Positions 50,676 to 60,440 are shown, counted from the first letter of the stretch. The stretch: 64,000 nucleotides of DNA from Chromohalobacter beijerinckii (GCF_023061185.1 NZ_JAKGAK010000002.1:186001-250000); one strand, 5' to 3'. Numbers and translations are program-made. The notes: generated by a model from the letters alone, not told the origin.

Positions 50676-53513
50676 ATGAGCGAACAAGGCTCGAACACAA
50701 GCTTCACCCTGACCCTGGATGGCGTAGAAGTGAGCGCCAATGCAGGTGAGACGCTCTGGCAGGTGGCCAAGCGCGCCGGCGAGAGTATTCCTCACCTGTG
50801 TTACAAGGACGCCAGCGGTTACCGCGCCGACGGCAACTGCCGCGCCTGCATGGTGGAAGTCGAAGGCGAGCGTGCCCTGGCAGCCAGTTGCCTGCGCGAT
50901 GCGGTCCCTGACATGGTGGTCAAGAGCGCCAGTTCAGAGCGAGCCCGCACGGCGCGGGAAGGCGTCATGGAGCTGCTGCTGGTCGATCAGCCGGCGCGTG
51001 ACGACAGCCCCGATCGTTCCAGTCATTTCTGGGCCATGGCCGATCAATTGGCCATCGATGCCACGGCGGTGCGCCGACGGCTGCCGGCGCGAGCCGACCG
51101 AGCGTCGTCCACCGTGCACCATGTACACCTGCCCGAGCATTCTCTCAGGACCTCATCGACCCATGACGCCAGCCATTCGGCGATGAACGTTAACCTCGAC
51201 GCCTGCATCGAGTGCAATCTCTGCGTGCGTGCCTGTCGCGAGGTCCAGGGCAATGATGTCATCGGATTGGCTCATCGCGGCGGTGCTTCCAAGATCGTTT
51301 TCGACTTCGACGACCCCATGGGCGAGAGCACCTGCGTGGCCTGCGGCGAGTGCGTCCAGGCCTGCCCCACCGGGGCGCTGATGCCGGCGACCCTGATCGA
51401 CGAGGCGGGTCGTGGCGATTCCAAGGTGGCCGACCGCAGCGTCGATTCCGTCTGCCCTTACTGCGGGGTGGGCTGCCAGCTCACCTACCATGTCAAGGAC
51501 GACGCGATTCTCTTCGTCGAAGGGCGCGAGGGGCCTTCCAATCAGAACCGGTTATGCGTCAAGGGACGCTTCGGTTTTGATTATCCGCGCCATCCGTCAC
51601 GGCTGACGACGCCGCTGATCCGGCGTCTCGGCGTGGCCAAGGGGCTCGACCCCGATTTCGACCCGGCTCAACCGCTGACTCACTTCCGTGAGGCGAGCTG
51701 GGACGAGGCGCTGGATCTTGCCGCCGGGGGACTTTCTGACCTCAAGGCAGCTCACGGTCCCGACGCCCTGGCCGGCTTCGGCAGCGCCAAATGCTCCAAC
51801 GAGGAAGCTTGGCTGTTCCAGAAGCTGGTACGCACCGGCTTCGGTTCCAACCATGTGGACCATTGCACCCGGCTGTGCCATGCCAGCTCGGTGGCGGCAC
51901 TGATGGAATGTATCGGCTCGGGCGCGGTGACCGCCTCCTTCATGCAGGCGCTAGAGGCCGATGTCGTGATCCTTACCGGCTGCAACCCGACGATCAACCA
52001 CCCCGTGGCGGCCACCTACTTCAAGCAGGCGGCCAGAAACGGCACCAAGCTGATCGTCCTTGACCCTCGCGGTCAGGCACTGGACGCCTACGCGCATCGC
52101 AGTGTGCGTTTCACCCCCGGCGGCGATGTCTCGCTCTACAACGCCATGCTCAACGTCATCATCAGCGAGGCGCTTTATGATCAGGCCTATATCGATGCCC
52201 ACACCGAGGGCTTCGAAGCACTCAAGGCCCATGTGCGTGACATGACGCCCGAGGCCATGTCACCCGCCTGCGGCATCGAGCCCGAGTTGATTCGCGAGAT
52301 CGCGCGGCTATATGCCCAGGCCGAGCGGGCGATGATCTTCTGGGGCATGGGCATTTCCCAGCACGTGCATGGCACCGACAACGCTCGCTGCCTGATCTCG
52401 CTGGCGCTGGCCTGCGGTCAGACCGGGCGCTCCGGTACCGGCCTGCATCCGTTGCGCGGCCAGAACAACGTCCAGGGCGCTTCCGACGCTGGCCTGATTC
52501 CCATGGTGCTGCCCGACTATCAACCGGTGGGCGACGCCCAGATGCGCAGTGCCTTCGAGGAACTGTGGAACTCGTCGCTGGACGCGACGCCGGGTCTCAC
52601 GGTGGTGGAGGTCATGAATGCCATCGCTGCCGGTACTATCAAGGGGATGTATATCCTCGGCGAGAATCCCGCGATGTCCGACCCAGACCTCGACCATGCC
52701 CGGGAGGCGCTGGCCAAGCTCGAGCATCTGGTGGTACAGGACCTGTTCGTCACCGAAACGGCCCAGTTCGCCGATGTGCTCCTGCCTGCCTCGAGCTGGC
52801 CGGAGAAAGATGGCAGCGTGACCAATACCAACCGCCAGGTGCAGCTCGGCCGTGCCGCCGTACCGCTGCCCGGTGAAGCCAAGCCCGATTGGTGGATCAT
52901 CCAGGAGCTCGCCAATCGCCTGGAGCTGGGCTGGCATTACACGCACCCGCGTGAGGTCTTCGACGAGATGAAGCAGGGCATGGCGTCGCTCAATCACATT
53001 TCCTGGTCTCGCCTGGAGCGCGAGAGCTCGGTGACCTATCCCTGCCCGGCCGAGGACGCCCCCGGCGCTGACGTAGTGTTTTCCGACGCCTTCCCCACCG
53101 CGAGCGGGCGAGCGACGTTCACACCGACCCGGCCACTGCCACCGGATGAACCCATCGATGATGACTATCCCACGGTGTTGATCACTGGGCGCCAACTGGA
53201 ACATTGGCACACCGGCTCCATGACCCGGCGTACTCGGGTACTCGATGACCTCGAGCCCGAAGCGGTGGCCAGCCTCGCCCCGTCGGAGCTGGGACGCCTG
53301 AGGCTATCACCGGGCGAGCCGATCACCATCACCACCCGCCGCGGCAGCATCACCCTGAAGACGCGCGCCGACCCGTTGATGCAGTCGGGCATGGTGTTCG
53401 TGCCGTTCTGCTATCTGGAAGCGGCGGCCAATATCCTGACCAATCCGGCGCTCGACCCGTTCGGCAAGATCCCCGAGTTCAAATACGCCGCCAGCCGATT
53501 GAGCGCAAAGTAG
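50676..53513 (+). CDS. NAD-linked formate dehydrogenase alpha subunit (molybdenum/tungsten)
   Basis: The 945-residue catalytic subunit oxidises formate to CO2. It has an N-terminal [2Fe-2S] domain (C42, C55, C58, C72). Two [4Fe-4S] ferredoxin motifs follow (C177-x2-C180-x2-C183-x3-C187 and C220-x2-C223-x2-C226-x3-C230), then a [4Fe-4S] site CPYCGVGC (260-267). The bis-pterin domain carries likely active-site C401 (HCTRLCHASS). No cysteine lies between 73 and 176, so the NuoG-type His-Cys cluster is absent, which from memory is also true of Methylobacterium FDH1 alpha. The gene is 12 bases after the beta subunit. Confidence 0.93.
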   Translation: MSEQGSNTSFTLTLDGVEVSANAGETLWQVAKRAGESIPHLCYKDASGYRADGNCRACMVEVEGERALAASCLRDAVPDMVVKSASSERARTAREGVMELLLVDQPARDDSPDRSSHFWAMADQLAIDATAVRRRLPARADRASSTVHHVHLPEHSLRTSSTHDASHSAMNVNLDACIECNLCVRACREVQGNDVIGLAHRGGASKIVFDFDDPMGESTCVACGECVQACPTGALMPATLIDEAGRGDSKVADRSVDSVCPYCGVGCQLTYHVKDDAILFVEGREGPSNQNRLCVKGRFGFDYPRHPSRLTTPLIRRLGVAKGLDPDFDPAQPLTHFREASWDEALDLAAGGLSDLKAAHGPDALAGFGSAKCSNEEAWLFQKLVRTGFGSNHVDHCTRLCHASSVAALMECIGSGAVTASFMQALEADVVILTGCNPTINHPVAATYFKQAARNGTKLIVLDPRGQALDAYAHRSVRFTPGGDVSLYNAMLNVIISEALYDQAYIDAHTEGFEALKAHVRDMTPEAMSPACGIEPELIREIARLYAQAERAMIFWGMGISQHVHGTDNARCLISLALACGQTGRSGTGLHPLRGQNNVQGASDAGLIPMVLPDYQPVGDAQMRSAFEELWNSSLDATPGLTVVEVMNAIAAGTIKGMYILGENPAMSDPDLDHAREALAKLEHLVVQDLFVTETAQFADVLLPASSWPEKDGSVTNTNRQVQLGRAAVPLPGEAKPDWWIIQELANRLELGWHYTHPREVFDEMKQGMASLNHISWSRLERESSVTYPCPAEDAPGADVVFSDAFPTASGRATFTPTRPLPPDEPIDDDYPTVLITGRQLEHWHTGSMTRRTRVLDDLEPEAVASLAPSELGRLRLSPGEPITITTRRGSITLKTRADPLMQSGMVFVPFCYLEAAANILTNPALDPFGKIPEFKYAASRLSAK

Positions 53514-53658
53514 ATCGTCTACCTCGGTGTGTCGCAAACGCATCCGGCCGTGACGTTTGCAAGCACTCTACCCAAGGGGCGACAGGGCTACCATCGCGGC
53601 ATGTAAAGACACGTCGTCGTGCCAGTTCAGAGCACGGGGGCCGCGGAGGGGAGAGGGT

Positions 53659-54909
53659 ATGCAACGTTATTCAGGCTTCGGGCTCGTCAAGCACGCGTTA
53701 CGTCACCACGAGGATTGGCAACGCCAATGGCGCAATCCCACGCCCAAGCCGCGCTACGATGTGATTATCGTCGGTGGCGGGGGGCATGGCTTGGCGACCG
53801 CTTACTACCTGGCCAAGGAGCACGGCATCACCAATGTCGCGGTGCTCGAGAAAGGCTGGTTGGGCGGTGGCAATACCGCGCGCAACACCACCATCGTGCG
53901 TTCCAACTACCTGTGGGATGAGTCGGCGGCGCTCTACGAGCATGCGATGAAGCATTGGGAAGGGCTCTCGCAGGAGCTCAACTACAACGTCATGTTCTCC
54001 CAGCGTGGGGTTCTCAACCTGGGCCATACGCTTCAGGACATGCGTGACATTCAGCGCCGGGTCAATGCCAACCGCCTCAACGGTATCGACGGTGAAGTGC
54101 TCGACGCCGAAGGCGTTCAATCGCTGGTGCCGATCATGGACTGCTCGAAGCGTGCTCGGTATCCGGTCATGGGCGCTTCCTGGCAACCACGCGCCGGGGT
54201 GGCGCGTCACGATGCCGTGGCCTGGGGCTATGCCCGCGCCGCTGACGCGCTGGGCGTCGATCTGCTGCAGAACACCGAAGTCACAGGCTTCAAGATTCGC
54301 GATGGGCAGATTCAAGGCGTGCATACCAATCGCGGCGATATCGAGTCCAAGACCGTGGGCTGTGTGACGGCGGGCAATTCCAGCGTGTTGGCCAGCATGG
54401 CCGGTCTCAATCTGCCGCTGGAATCGCATCCGCTACAGGCGCTGGTCTCCGAGCCGCTCAAGCCGGTGCTGGACACCGTGGTGATGTCCAATCACGTCCA
54501 TGGTTATATCAGCCAGTCGGACAAGGGCGATCTGGTCATTGGCGCGGGTATCGACGGCTACAACGGCTACGGCCAGCGGGGCAGCTATCCCACCGTCGAG
54601 CACACCTTGCAGGCCATCGTCGAGATGTTCCCGATCTTCTCACGGGTACGCATGAACCGGCAGTGGGGCGGCATCGTCGATACCTGTCCGGATGCCTGCC
54701 CGATACTTTCCAAGACGAAGGTCAAGGGGCTCTACTTCAATTGCGGCTGGGGTACGGGCGGCTTCAAGGCGACGCCGGGCTCGGGACACGTCTTCGCTGC
54801 CAGTCTGGCCAAGGGCGAGATGCATCCCATCGCCGCGCCGTTTTCCATCGACCGCTTCCACAGCGGGGCGTTGATCGACGAGCACGGCGCCGCTGGCGTC
54901 GCGCACTAG
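53659..54909 (+). CDS. soxB: Sarcosine oxidase beta subunit
   Basis: The 416-residue FAD-binding subunit of heterotetrameric sarcosine oxidase has the dinucleotide motif [24 protein letters not shown] near 35-58 and a C-terminal [13 protein letters not shown] block. It carries the dehydrogenation site that turns sarcosine into glycine plus a one-carbon unit. The start MQRYSGFG at 53659 follows GGAGGGGAGAG; the open frame from 53557 is rejected. First gene of soxBDAG-purU; glyA, which precedes it in Pseudomonas, is absent. Confidence 0.95.
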   Translation: MQRYSGFGLVKHALRHHEDWQRQWRNPTPKPRYDVIIVGGGGHGLATAYYLAKEHGITNVAVLEKGWLGGGNTARNTTIVRSNYLWDESAALYEHAMKHWEGLSQELNYNVMFSQRGVLNLGHTLQDMRDIQRRVNANRLNGIDGEVLDAEGVQSLVPIMDCSKRARYPVMGASWQPRAGVARHDAVAWGYARAADALGVDLLQNTEVTGFKIRDGQIQGVHTNRGDIESKTVGCVTAGNSSVLASMAGLNLPLESHPLQALVSEPLKPVLDTVVMSNHVHGYISQSDKGDLVIGAGIDGYNGYGQRGSYPTVEHTLQAIVEMFPIFSRVRMNRQWGGIVDTCPDACPILSKTKVKGLYFNCGWGTGGFKATPGSGHVFAASLAKGEMHPIAAPFSIDRFHSGALIDEHGAAGVAH

Positions 54910-54910
54910 G

Positions 54911-55047
54911 ACTCGTCTGAAAAGTCGACGAGCGATTATCAGACAAGGCAAAAATGGGCGAAAAGACGGAGTTTACAGATCGTAAATGAGTACTTTGAGG
55001 CTATTTTTAACGCCGTATGATCGAGCGCAGGCACTTTTCAGACAGTG
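54911..55047. mobile_element. MITE-like foldback element between soxB and soxD
   Basis: An element of about 130 bases is bounded by a perfect 11-bp terminal inverted repeat (GTCTGAAAAGT at 54915-54925, ACTTTTCAGAC at 55033-55043). Its interior continues as an imperfect palindrome, including AAAAAT/ATTTTT and TTTAC-AGATC-GTAAA. It has no coding capacity. It is AT-richer than the flanking genes, which suggests insertion of a non-autonomous element. Confidence 0.6.
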
Positions 55048-55064
55048 CCTAAGGGAGAACCACC

Positions 55065-55457
55065 ATGTTCCATATCTACTGCCCCTATTGCGAAGAATTG
55101 CGTGAAGAAGAGGAGTTCCACCCCAAAGGCCAGGCGCACATCGCTCGTCCCGAGGAGCCCGACGCCTGCAGCGACGAGGAGTGGGGCGATTATCTGTTCT
55201 TCCGCGACAACCCGCGCGGCATCCATCACGAGATGTGGCTGCACGCGGTGGGTTGTCGCAAGTTCTTCAATATCACGCGCAATACCGTGAGTTACGAGAT
55301 CCTCGAAACCTACAAAATGGGCGAGCAGCCGACGGTGGGCGCCGAGCATCTGGCGCGTGAGGAAAAAACCTCGAGCGTGCAGGCTGCCGAGGGCGGCCAG
55401 CAGACCGTGGGTGCCAGTGACGCCGCCCTGGCGTCGGTCAAGGGAGCACAGGCATGA
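55065..55457 (+). CDS. soxD: Sarcosine oxidase delta subunit
   Basis: The 130-residue small subunit has the zinc-binding pattern CPYC (C6, C9) and a later HAVGC with H and C ligands. It contains the family block EEPDACSDEEWGDYLFFRDNPRG. The tail past residue 95 is Ala/Gln/Glu-rich and longer than in many homologues. AAGGGAG precedes the start, and the stop overlaps the soxA ATG (ATGA). Confidence 0.94.
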   Translation: MFHIYCPYCEELREEEEFHPKGQAHIARPEEPDACSDEEWGDYLFFRDNPRGIHHEMWLHAVGCRKFFNITRNTVSYEILETYKMGEQPTVGAEHLAREEKTSSVQAAEGGQQTVGASDAALASVKGAQA

Positions 55458-58400
55458 GCCAGACAGCATCACAGTCCAACCGCCTGACGCAAGGCGGCCA
55501 GGCCGACCGCACGCAGACGTTGACCTTTACCTTCAATGGCCGCTCATATACCGGCCATCCCGGCGATACTCTGGCCTCGGCCTTGCTGGCCAATGGCGTG
55601 GACCTGGTCAATCGCAGCTTCAAGTACTCGCGCCCGCGCGGCATCGTCGCTGCCGGTGCGGAAGAACCCAATGCGGTAGTTCAATTGGGCGCGACGGAGG
55701 CGACCCAGGTGCCCAACGTGCGCGCTACCCAGCAGGCGCTGTACGACGGTCTCGTCGCGTGCAGCACCAACGGTTGGCCCGACGCGCAGCGCGACATCAT
55801 GCGCTGGGTCGGCAAGCTGGGAAGTCCGTTCATGCCGCCGGGGTTCTATTACAAGACCTTCATGGCACCGGCCTCGATGTGGATGACCTACGAAAAATAC
55901 ATCCGCAAGACGGCCGGTCTGGGGCACAGCCCGACACAGCCCGACCCGGATATCTACGACCACATGCATCGGCATTGTGATCTGCTCGTCGTCGGCGCTG
56001 GCCCTGCAGGCTTGAGCGCGGCGCTGGCGGCGGCACGTGCCGGGGCTCGGGTAATCCTCGCTGACGAACAAGAGACGATGGGTGGCTCGCTGCTCGATAC
56101 GCGCGAGACGCTGGACGATCAACCCGCCGCTCAATGGCTGAAGACGACATTGGCGGCGCTGGCGAAACACGACAACGTCACCTTGCTGCCGCGTACCACC
56201 GCGCATGGTTATCACGATCATCATTTCGTGACGCTTCACGAGCGCCGCACTGAGCACCTGGGCGATAGTGCGCCGTCTCAGGCCGGTCATCGCCAGTCGC
56301 GCTCGCGGCTGCACCGGGTACGTGCCGGCCAGGTAATCCTGGCGACCGGCGCACATGAGCGCCCGCTGGTGTATGCCAACAACGATGTCCCCGGCAACCT
56401 GCTGGCTGGAGCGGTGTCGACCTACATTCGCCGCTACGGCGTGGTGCCCGGCCAGAAGCTGGTGCTCTCCACCAGCAACGATCACGCTTACCGCGCCGCA
56501 TTGGATTGGCAGGAGGCTGGGCGCGAGGTGGCGGCCATCGTCGATGCCCGCACCGCGCCGGAGGGCGATCTCGTGGCGCAGGCCAAGGCGGCGGGCATTC
56601 GTGTCATCACCGGCAGTGCGGTAATCGAGGCCAAAGGGGCGCAACGCGTCTCGGCGGCACGGGTGGCGGCCATCGACGTGGACGCCTTCACGGTCACCGA
56701 AAAAGTCGAGACGCTCGAGTGCGACACCATCGCCAGCTCCGGCGGCTACAGCCCGGTGATTCATCTGGCCTCGCATACCGGCGCGCGTCCGGTATGGAGC
56801 GATGACATCATCGGTTTCGTGCCGACCACCGTGGCGGGCGTCACGGCGACGGGCGGTGCCCATGGCGTCTATCCGCTGGGCGAGGTGCTGGCGGACGGCG
56901 TCGAGGCCGGCGTCAACGCGGCGACGGCGCTGGGCTTCGACGCCACCGTGAACGACGCGGACCTGCCGCGTGTCGCGTCGCGCCATGAAGGCCCGGCCTG
57001 CGCGCTATTCCAGGTGCCGCATGAGAAAACCACGTTGCGTGCGCCCAAGCAGTTCGTCGATCTGCAGAATGACGTCACCGCCGGCGCCATCGAGGTGGCA
57101 ACGCTCGAAGGGTTCGAATCCATCGAGCACGTCAAGCGCTACACCGCCATGGGCTTCGGTACCGACCAGGGCAAGCTGGGTAATATCAATGGTATGGCGG
57201 TCGCCGCACGCTGCCTGGGGCAGAGCATTCCCGAAACCGGCACTACGGTATTCAGGCCCAACTACACGCCAGTGACCTTCGGTGCCGTGGTCGGACGCCA
57301 CTGCCGCGAGCTCTTCGATCCCAAGCGCTACACGCCGATGCAGGCCTGGCACGTCGCTCAGGGTGCCGAATTCGAAGATGTCGGGCAGTGGAAGCGTCCT
57401 TGGTACTATCCTCGCAAACGTACCGACGGCGGGATCGAGAGCATGGCGGAGGCCGTGGCTCGTGAGTGCCGCGCGGTTCGTGAGGGCGTGGGCATTCTCG
57501 ATGCCTCGACGCTGGGCAAGATCGATATTCAGGGGCCGGATGCCCGCGAGTTCCTGGGTCGCATCTACACCAACAAGTGGCAGAAGTTAGCACCGGGTCG
57601 CGTGCGCTACGGACTGATGTGCGGCGACGATGGCATGGTGATGGATGACGGCACCACCAGCTGCCTGGCCGAGAATCACTTCCTCATGACCACCACCACC
57701 GGTAACGCCGCGCCGGTGCTGGAATGGCTCGAACTTTGGCACCAGACCGAATGGCCGGAACTCGAGGTGTACTTCAACTCGGTTACCGATCACTGGGCGA
57801 CGATGACCGTGACCGGCCCCGAGGCGCGCAATCTGCTCACCGAGCTGACCGATATCGATCTCGACCGCGAGGCGTTCAAGTTCATGGACTGGCGCGAGGG
57901 GCATGTGGCCGGCGTGCCTGCGCGGATGTTCCGGATCTCTTTCACCGGGGAGCTGGCCTTCGAGATCAATGTCCAGGCGCACTACGCCATGCATGTCTGG
58001 GAGGCATTGTTCGCACGCGGCGAGGCCTTCGATCTGACTCCCTACGGCACTGAAACCATGCACGTTCTGCGCGCTGAAAAAGGCTTCATCATCGTCGGCC
58101 AGGATACCGATGGGTCGGTGACGCCGGAGGATCTGGGCATGTACTGGGCCATCGGCTACGACAAGCCGTTCCCGTGGGTCGGCAAGCGGGCGCTGACGCG
58201 TTCCGATACGCGCCGCGAGGGACGCAAGCATCTCGTAGGTCTCAAACCCAAGGACGCGAGCGTGGTGCTGGAGGAGGGCGCGCCGATCGTCTTCGATCCG
58301 AAACACGCCATCCCCATGCCCATGGCTGGCCACGTGACCTCGAGCTATTACAGCCCGACGCTGGAAAGCGGCTTTGCCCTGGCGGTGGTCAAGGGTGGCC

Positions 58401-58513
58401 ATCAGCGCATGGGGGAGAGCGTCTATCTGCCGATGGCCGATGGGCGTGTGCATGAAGCCGAAATCGTCGGTACCCAATTCGTCGACCCGAAGGGAGAGCG
58501 CCAGCATGTCTAA
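55454..58513 (+). CDS. soxA: Sarcosine oxidase alpha subunit
   Basis: The 1019-residue subunit has an N-terminal ferredoxin-like domain without cluster cysteines (about 20-110, with the RSFKYSRPRGIVAAGAEEPNA signature). A NAD/FAD disulfide-oxidoreductase-like domain follows (about 175-590, VVGAGPAGLSAALAAARAG), then a C-terminal aminomethyltransferase (GcvT-like) folate-binding domain (about 600-1010). With SoxB, D and G it oxidises sarcosine, making glycine, hydrogen peroxide and 5,10-methylene-tetrahydrofolate. It overlaps soxD and soxG. Confidence 0.96.
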   Translation: MSQTASQSNRLTQGGQADRTQTLTFTFNGRSYTGHPGDTLASALLANGVDLVNRSFKYSRPRGIVAAGAEEPNAVVQLGATEATQVPNVRATQQALYDGLVACSTNGWPDAQRDIMRWVGKLGSPFMPPGFYYKTFMAPASMWMTYEKYIRKTAGLGHSPTQPDPDIYDHMHRHCDLLVVGAGPAGLSAALAAARAGARVILADEQETMGGSLLDTRETLDDQPAAQWLKTTLAALAKHDNVTLLPRTTAHGYHDHHFVTLHERRTEHLGDSAPSQAGHRQSRSRLHRVRAGQVILATGAHERPLVYANNDVPGNLLAGAVSTYIRRYGVVPGQKLVLSTSNDHAYRAALDWQEAGREVAAIVDARTAPEGDLVAQAKAAGIRVITGSAVIEAKGAQRVSAARVAAIDVDAFTVTEKVETLECDTIASSGGYSPVIHLASHTGARPVWSDDIIGFVPTTVAGVTATGGAHGVYPLGEVLADGVEAGVNAATALGFDATVNDADLPRVASRHEGPACALFQVPHEKTTLRAPKQFVDLQNDVTAGAIEVATLEGFESIEHVKRYTAMGFGTDQGKLGNINGMAVAARCLGQSIPETGTTVFRPNYTPVTFGAVVGRHCRELFDPKRYTPMQAWHVAQGAEFEDVGQWKRPWYYPRKRTDGGIESMAEAVARECRAVREGVGILDASTLGKIDIQGPDAREFLGRIYTNKWQKLAPGRVRYGLMCGDDGMVMDDGTTSCLAENHFLMTTTTGNAAPVLEWLELWHQTEWPELEVYFNSVTDHWATMTVTGPEARNLLTELTDIDLDREAFKFMDWREGHVAGVPARMFRISFTGELAFEINVQAHYAMHVWEALFARGEAFDLTPYGTETMHVLRAEKGFIIVGQDTDGSVTPEDLGMYWAIGYDKPFPWVGKRALTRSDTRREGRKHLVGLKPKDASVVLEEGAPIVFDPKHAIPMPMAGHVTSSYYSPTLESGFALAVVKGGHQRMGESVYLPMADGRVHEAEIVGTQFVDPKGERQHV

Positions 58514-59168
58514 CTCGATCCATGTCTACGACGCCCGTGCCGATCACGCCACCGTTAACGCCGAGTCGCCGCTGGCGTACTCCTTCCAGAGCAGCGGCAT
58601 GCCCGCGCCTGGAGAGGAAGGCCGTGCAGTGGTTGGCGAGCGAGCATTTCTGGGGCACCTCATCCTGCGTGGCGGTGCCATCGTCCTCGACGAAGCGCTA
58701 CGCGAGGTACTCGGTATTGGTCTGCCCGGGCGTCCCAATTCGCTCACCGTCGACGCCGATGGCCAGCGCTCCGTGCAATGGTTATCACCCGACGAGTGGC
58801 TGCTGATCGTGCCCGGCGATGAGACTTTCGGCCTCGAGACGCGGCTGCGCGCGCATCTCGGCGGGTCGCATGTCGCCATCGTCGACGTCAGCGCGGGGCA
58901 GACGCTGATCGAACTCACCGGGGAAGCGGCGCATGAAGTCCTGATGAAGTCGACGGTCTACGATGTCGACCCGCATGAATTTACGGTGGGCAAGGGCGTG
59001 ACCACGATCTTCGCCAAGACCAGCGTTATCTTGCGTCGCCCGGACGAGTCGCGTTGGGAACTCATCGTACGGCGCAGTTTCGCCGACTACGTGTATCGCT
59101 GGCTGCTGGATGCGGGGGAAGAATATGGCATCGGTGTCGCTCGAGAAAGCCGCCATGAGCCGCAGTAA
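58506..59168 (+). CDS. soxG: Sarcosine oxidase gamma subunit
   Basis: The 220-residue subunit is recognised by LILRGGAIVLDEALREVLGIGLPGRPNS, WLSPDEWLLIVPGDE and the RRSFADYVYRWLLDAG ending. The ATG at 58506 lies inside the soxA 3' end with GAAGGGAGAG upstream. It overlaps purU by 14 bases at its end. It completes the soxBDAG set. Confidence 0.94.
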   Translation: MSNSIHVYDARADHATVNAESPLAYSFQSSGMPAPGEEGRAVVGERAFLGHLILRGGAIVLDEALREVLGIGLPGRPNSLTVDADGQRSVQWLSPDEWLLIVPGDETFGLETRLRAHLGGSHVAIVDVSAGQTLIELTGEAAHEVLMKSTVYDVDPHEFTVGKGVTTIFAKTSVILRRPDESRWELIVRRSFADYVYRWLLDAGEEYGIGVARESRHEPQ

Positions 59169-60021
59169 CGATACATGGATCCTCGCCGCGCAGTGCCCTA
59201 GCCGCCTGGGCACTGTGGATGTCGTGACCCGCTTCCTGAAAGAACGCGGTTGCTACATCACCGAACAGCAGTCGTTCGATGATCGCTTGGGTGAGCGTTT
59301 CTTCATCCGCACCGAGTTTCGGCCGCTGGCCTCCGATTTCGATGCCGAGGCCTTCCAGGCGGACTTCGCGACCCGGGCCTTTGAGTTCGAGATGGATTTC
59401 GAACTGACCCCGCCCGAGCGTCGCACGCCGGTGGTGATCATGGTCTCCAAGGCGGATCATTGCCTTCACGATCTATTGTATCGGCATCGCACCGGGCAGT
59501 TGCCGCTGGATATTCGCGCGGTGATCTCCAACCACCCCGATCTCGAATCGCTGGTAACCGGACATGGGCTGCCATATCACCATTTTCCGGTGACGCCCGA
59601 GACCAAGGCGGCGCAGGAAGCCCGCGTGCTCGAGGTGATCGAAGCCACCGGCGCCGAGCTGGTGATCCTGGCGCGCTACATGCAGGTACTCTCCAGCGAA
59701 ATGTGCACACGTCTCAGCGGGCGCGCGATCAACATCCATCACTCGCTGTTGCCGGGGTTCAAGGGTGCCAAGCCGTATCACCAGGCTTATGAAAAAGGCG
59801 TCAAGCTGGTCGGCGCCACCGCGCACTACATCAACGACGATCTCGACGCAGGTCCTATTATCACCCAAGGGGTTGAACCGGTCAGTCATGCCGATTACCC
59901 CGAGGATCTGGTGGCCAAGGGAAGAGACATCGAATGCTTGACCCTAGCGAAGGCGGTATCGCTTCATCTGGAGCGCAGAGTGTTTCTGCATTCCAAGCGC
60001 ACCGTGGTGTTCAAACGTTGA
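59155..60021 (+). CDS. purU: Formyltetrahydrofolate deformylase
   Basis: The 288-residue enzyme hydrolyses 10-formyl-tetrahydrofolate to formate and free folate, recycling folate charged by sarcosine oxidase. It has an N-terminal ACT domain (about 5-85) and a formyltransferase-fold domain with INIHHSLLPGFKGAKPYHQAYEKG and a GATAHYINDDLDAGPIITQ segment carrying catalytic His and Asp. ATG 59155 gives the family length; an ATG at 59125 with a GGGGAA site is an alternative. Formate released would feed the nearby formate dehydrogenase. Confidence 0.94.
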   Translation: MSRSNDTWILAAQCPSRLGTVDVVTRFLKERGCYITEQQSFDDRLGERFFIRTEFRPLASDFDAEAFQADFATRAFEFEMDFELTPPERRTPVVIMVSKADHCLHDLLYRHRTGQLPLDIRAVISNHPDLESLVTGHGLPYHHFPVTPETKAAQEARVLEVIEATGAELVILARYMQVLSSEMCTRLSGRAINIHHSLLPGFKGAKPYHQAYEKGVKLVGATAHYINDDLDAGPIITQGVEPVSHADYPEDLVAKGRDIECLTLAKAVSLHLERRVFLHSKRTVVFKR

Positions 60022-60067
60022 CGATGCGGGAGCGGGCATTTTGCCACCGCTCTCCTAAACTTCGGGT

Positions 60068-60089
60068 AACGCCTCTGGCGACAGGCGTT
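60068..60089 (+). other. Inverted repeat after purU
   Basis: AACGCCT and AGGCGTT are perfect arms with an 8-base spacer. The arms match those of the inverted repeat at the gbdR promoter (34713-34740), although the spacing differs. Confidence 0.35.
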
Positions 60090-60175
60090 CACGACAGTGA
60101 TCACCCACAATAACGACCATCGCAGCCGCGACCGGTGACACCGGCCGGCGCGCCGTCACTCGAGGAGGGGAAGAC

Positions 60176-60424
60176 ATGATGCTCGCGGATCTGATCGACG
60201 GCGACGACTTTCGTCAACGCCTACAAGCGCTGGGCGTGCGCATTCCCGATGGTGCTGGCCCCGAAACCTGTGCCCGCATGGCCGCATGCAAGTACAACGA
60301 AGTTGGAGTGGAGGGCCTGCCCGAGGCCATCCACGACATGCTGCAGCACAGCGACGAAATGCTGCCGTCGGTACGCCAAGCGATCGACACCCATCTGTTG
60401 CCTCGCCTGCGCGCGAACGAATAA
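60176..60424 (+). CDS. Small protein of the betaine cluster, function unknown
   Basis: The 82-residue mostly helical protein contains two cysteines, in a CARMAACKYNEVG stretch near 37-49. It has no signal peptide or membrane segment and matches no domain I recognise. A very strong ribosome binding site (GAGGAGGGGAAG) precedes the ATG. It lies 154 bases after purU on the same strand, just before the two palindromes and the convergent gbcA. Its position suggests a link to one-carbon or betaine metabolism, but nothing in the sequence shows the function. Confidence 0.7.
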   Translation: MMLADLIDGDDFRQRLQALGVRIPDGAGPETCARMAACKYNEVGVEGLPEAIHDMLQHSDEMLPSVRQAIDTHLLPRLRANE

Positions 60425-60440
60425 GCACAGCCTCCAATAT

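Noticed and set aside
50676-53513. Missing His-Cys cluster in formate dehydrogenase alpha taken as damage
   Set aside because: From memory the Methylobacterium FDH1 alpha subunit also lacks these cysteines, so this is probably a subfamily trait.
57100-57130. GGTTCGAATCC-like T-loop sequence suggesting a tRNA
   Set aside because: It lies inside the soxA coding sequence and no acceptor stem or anticodon arm can be formed around it.
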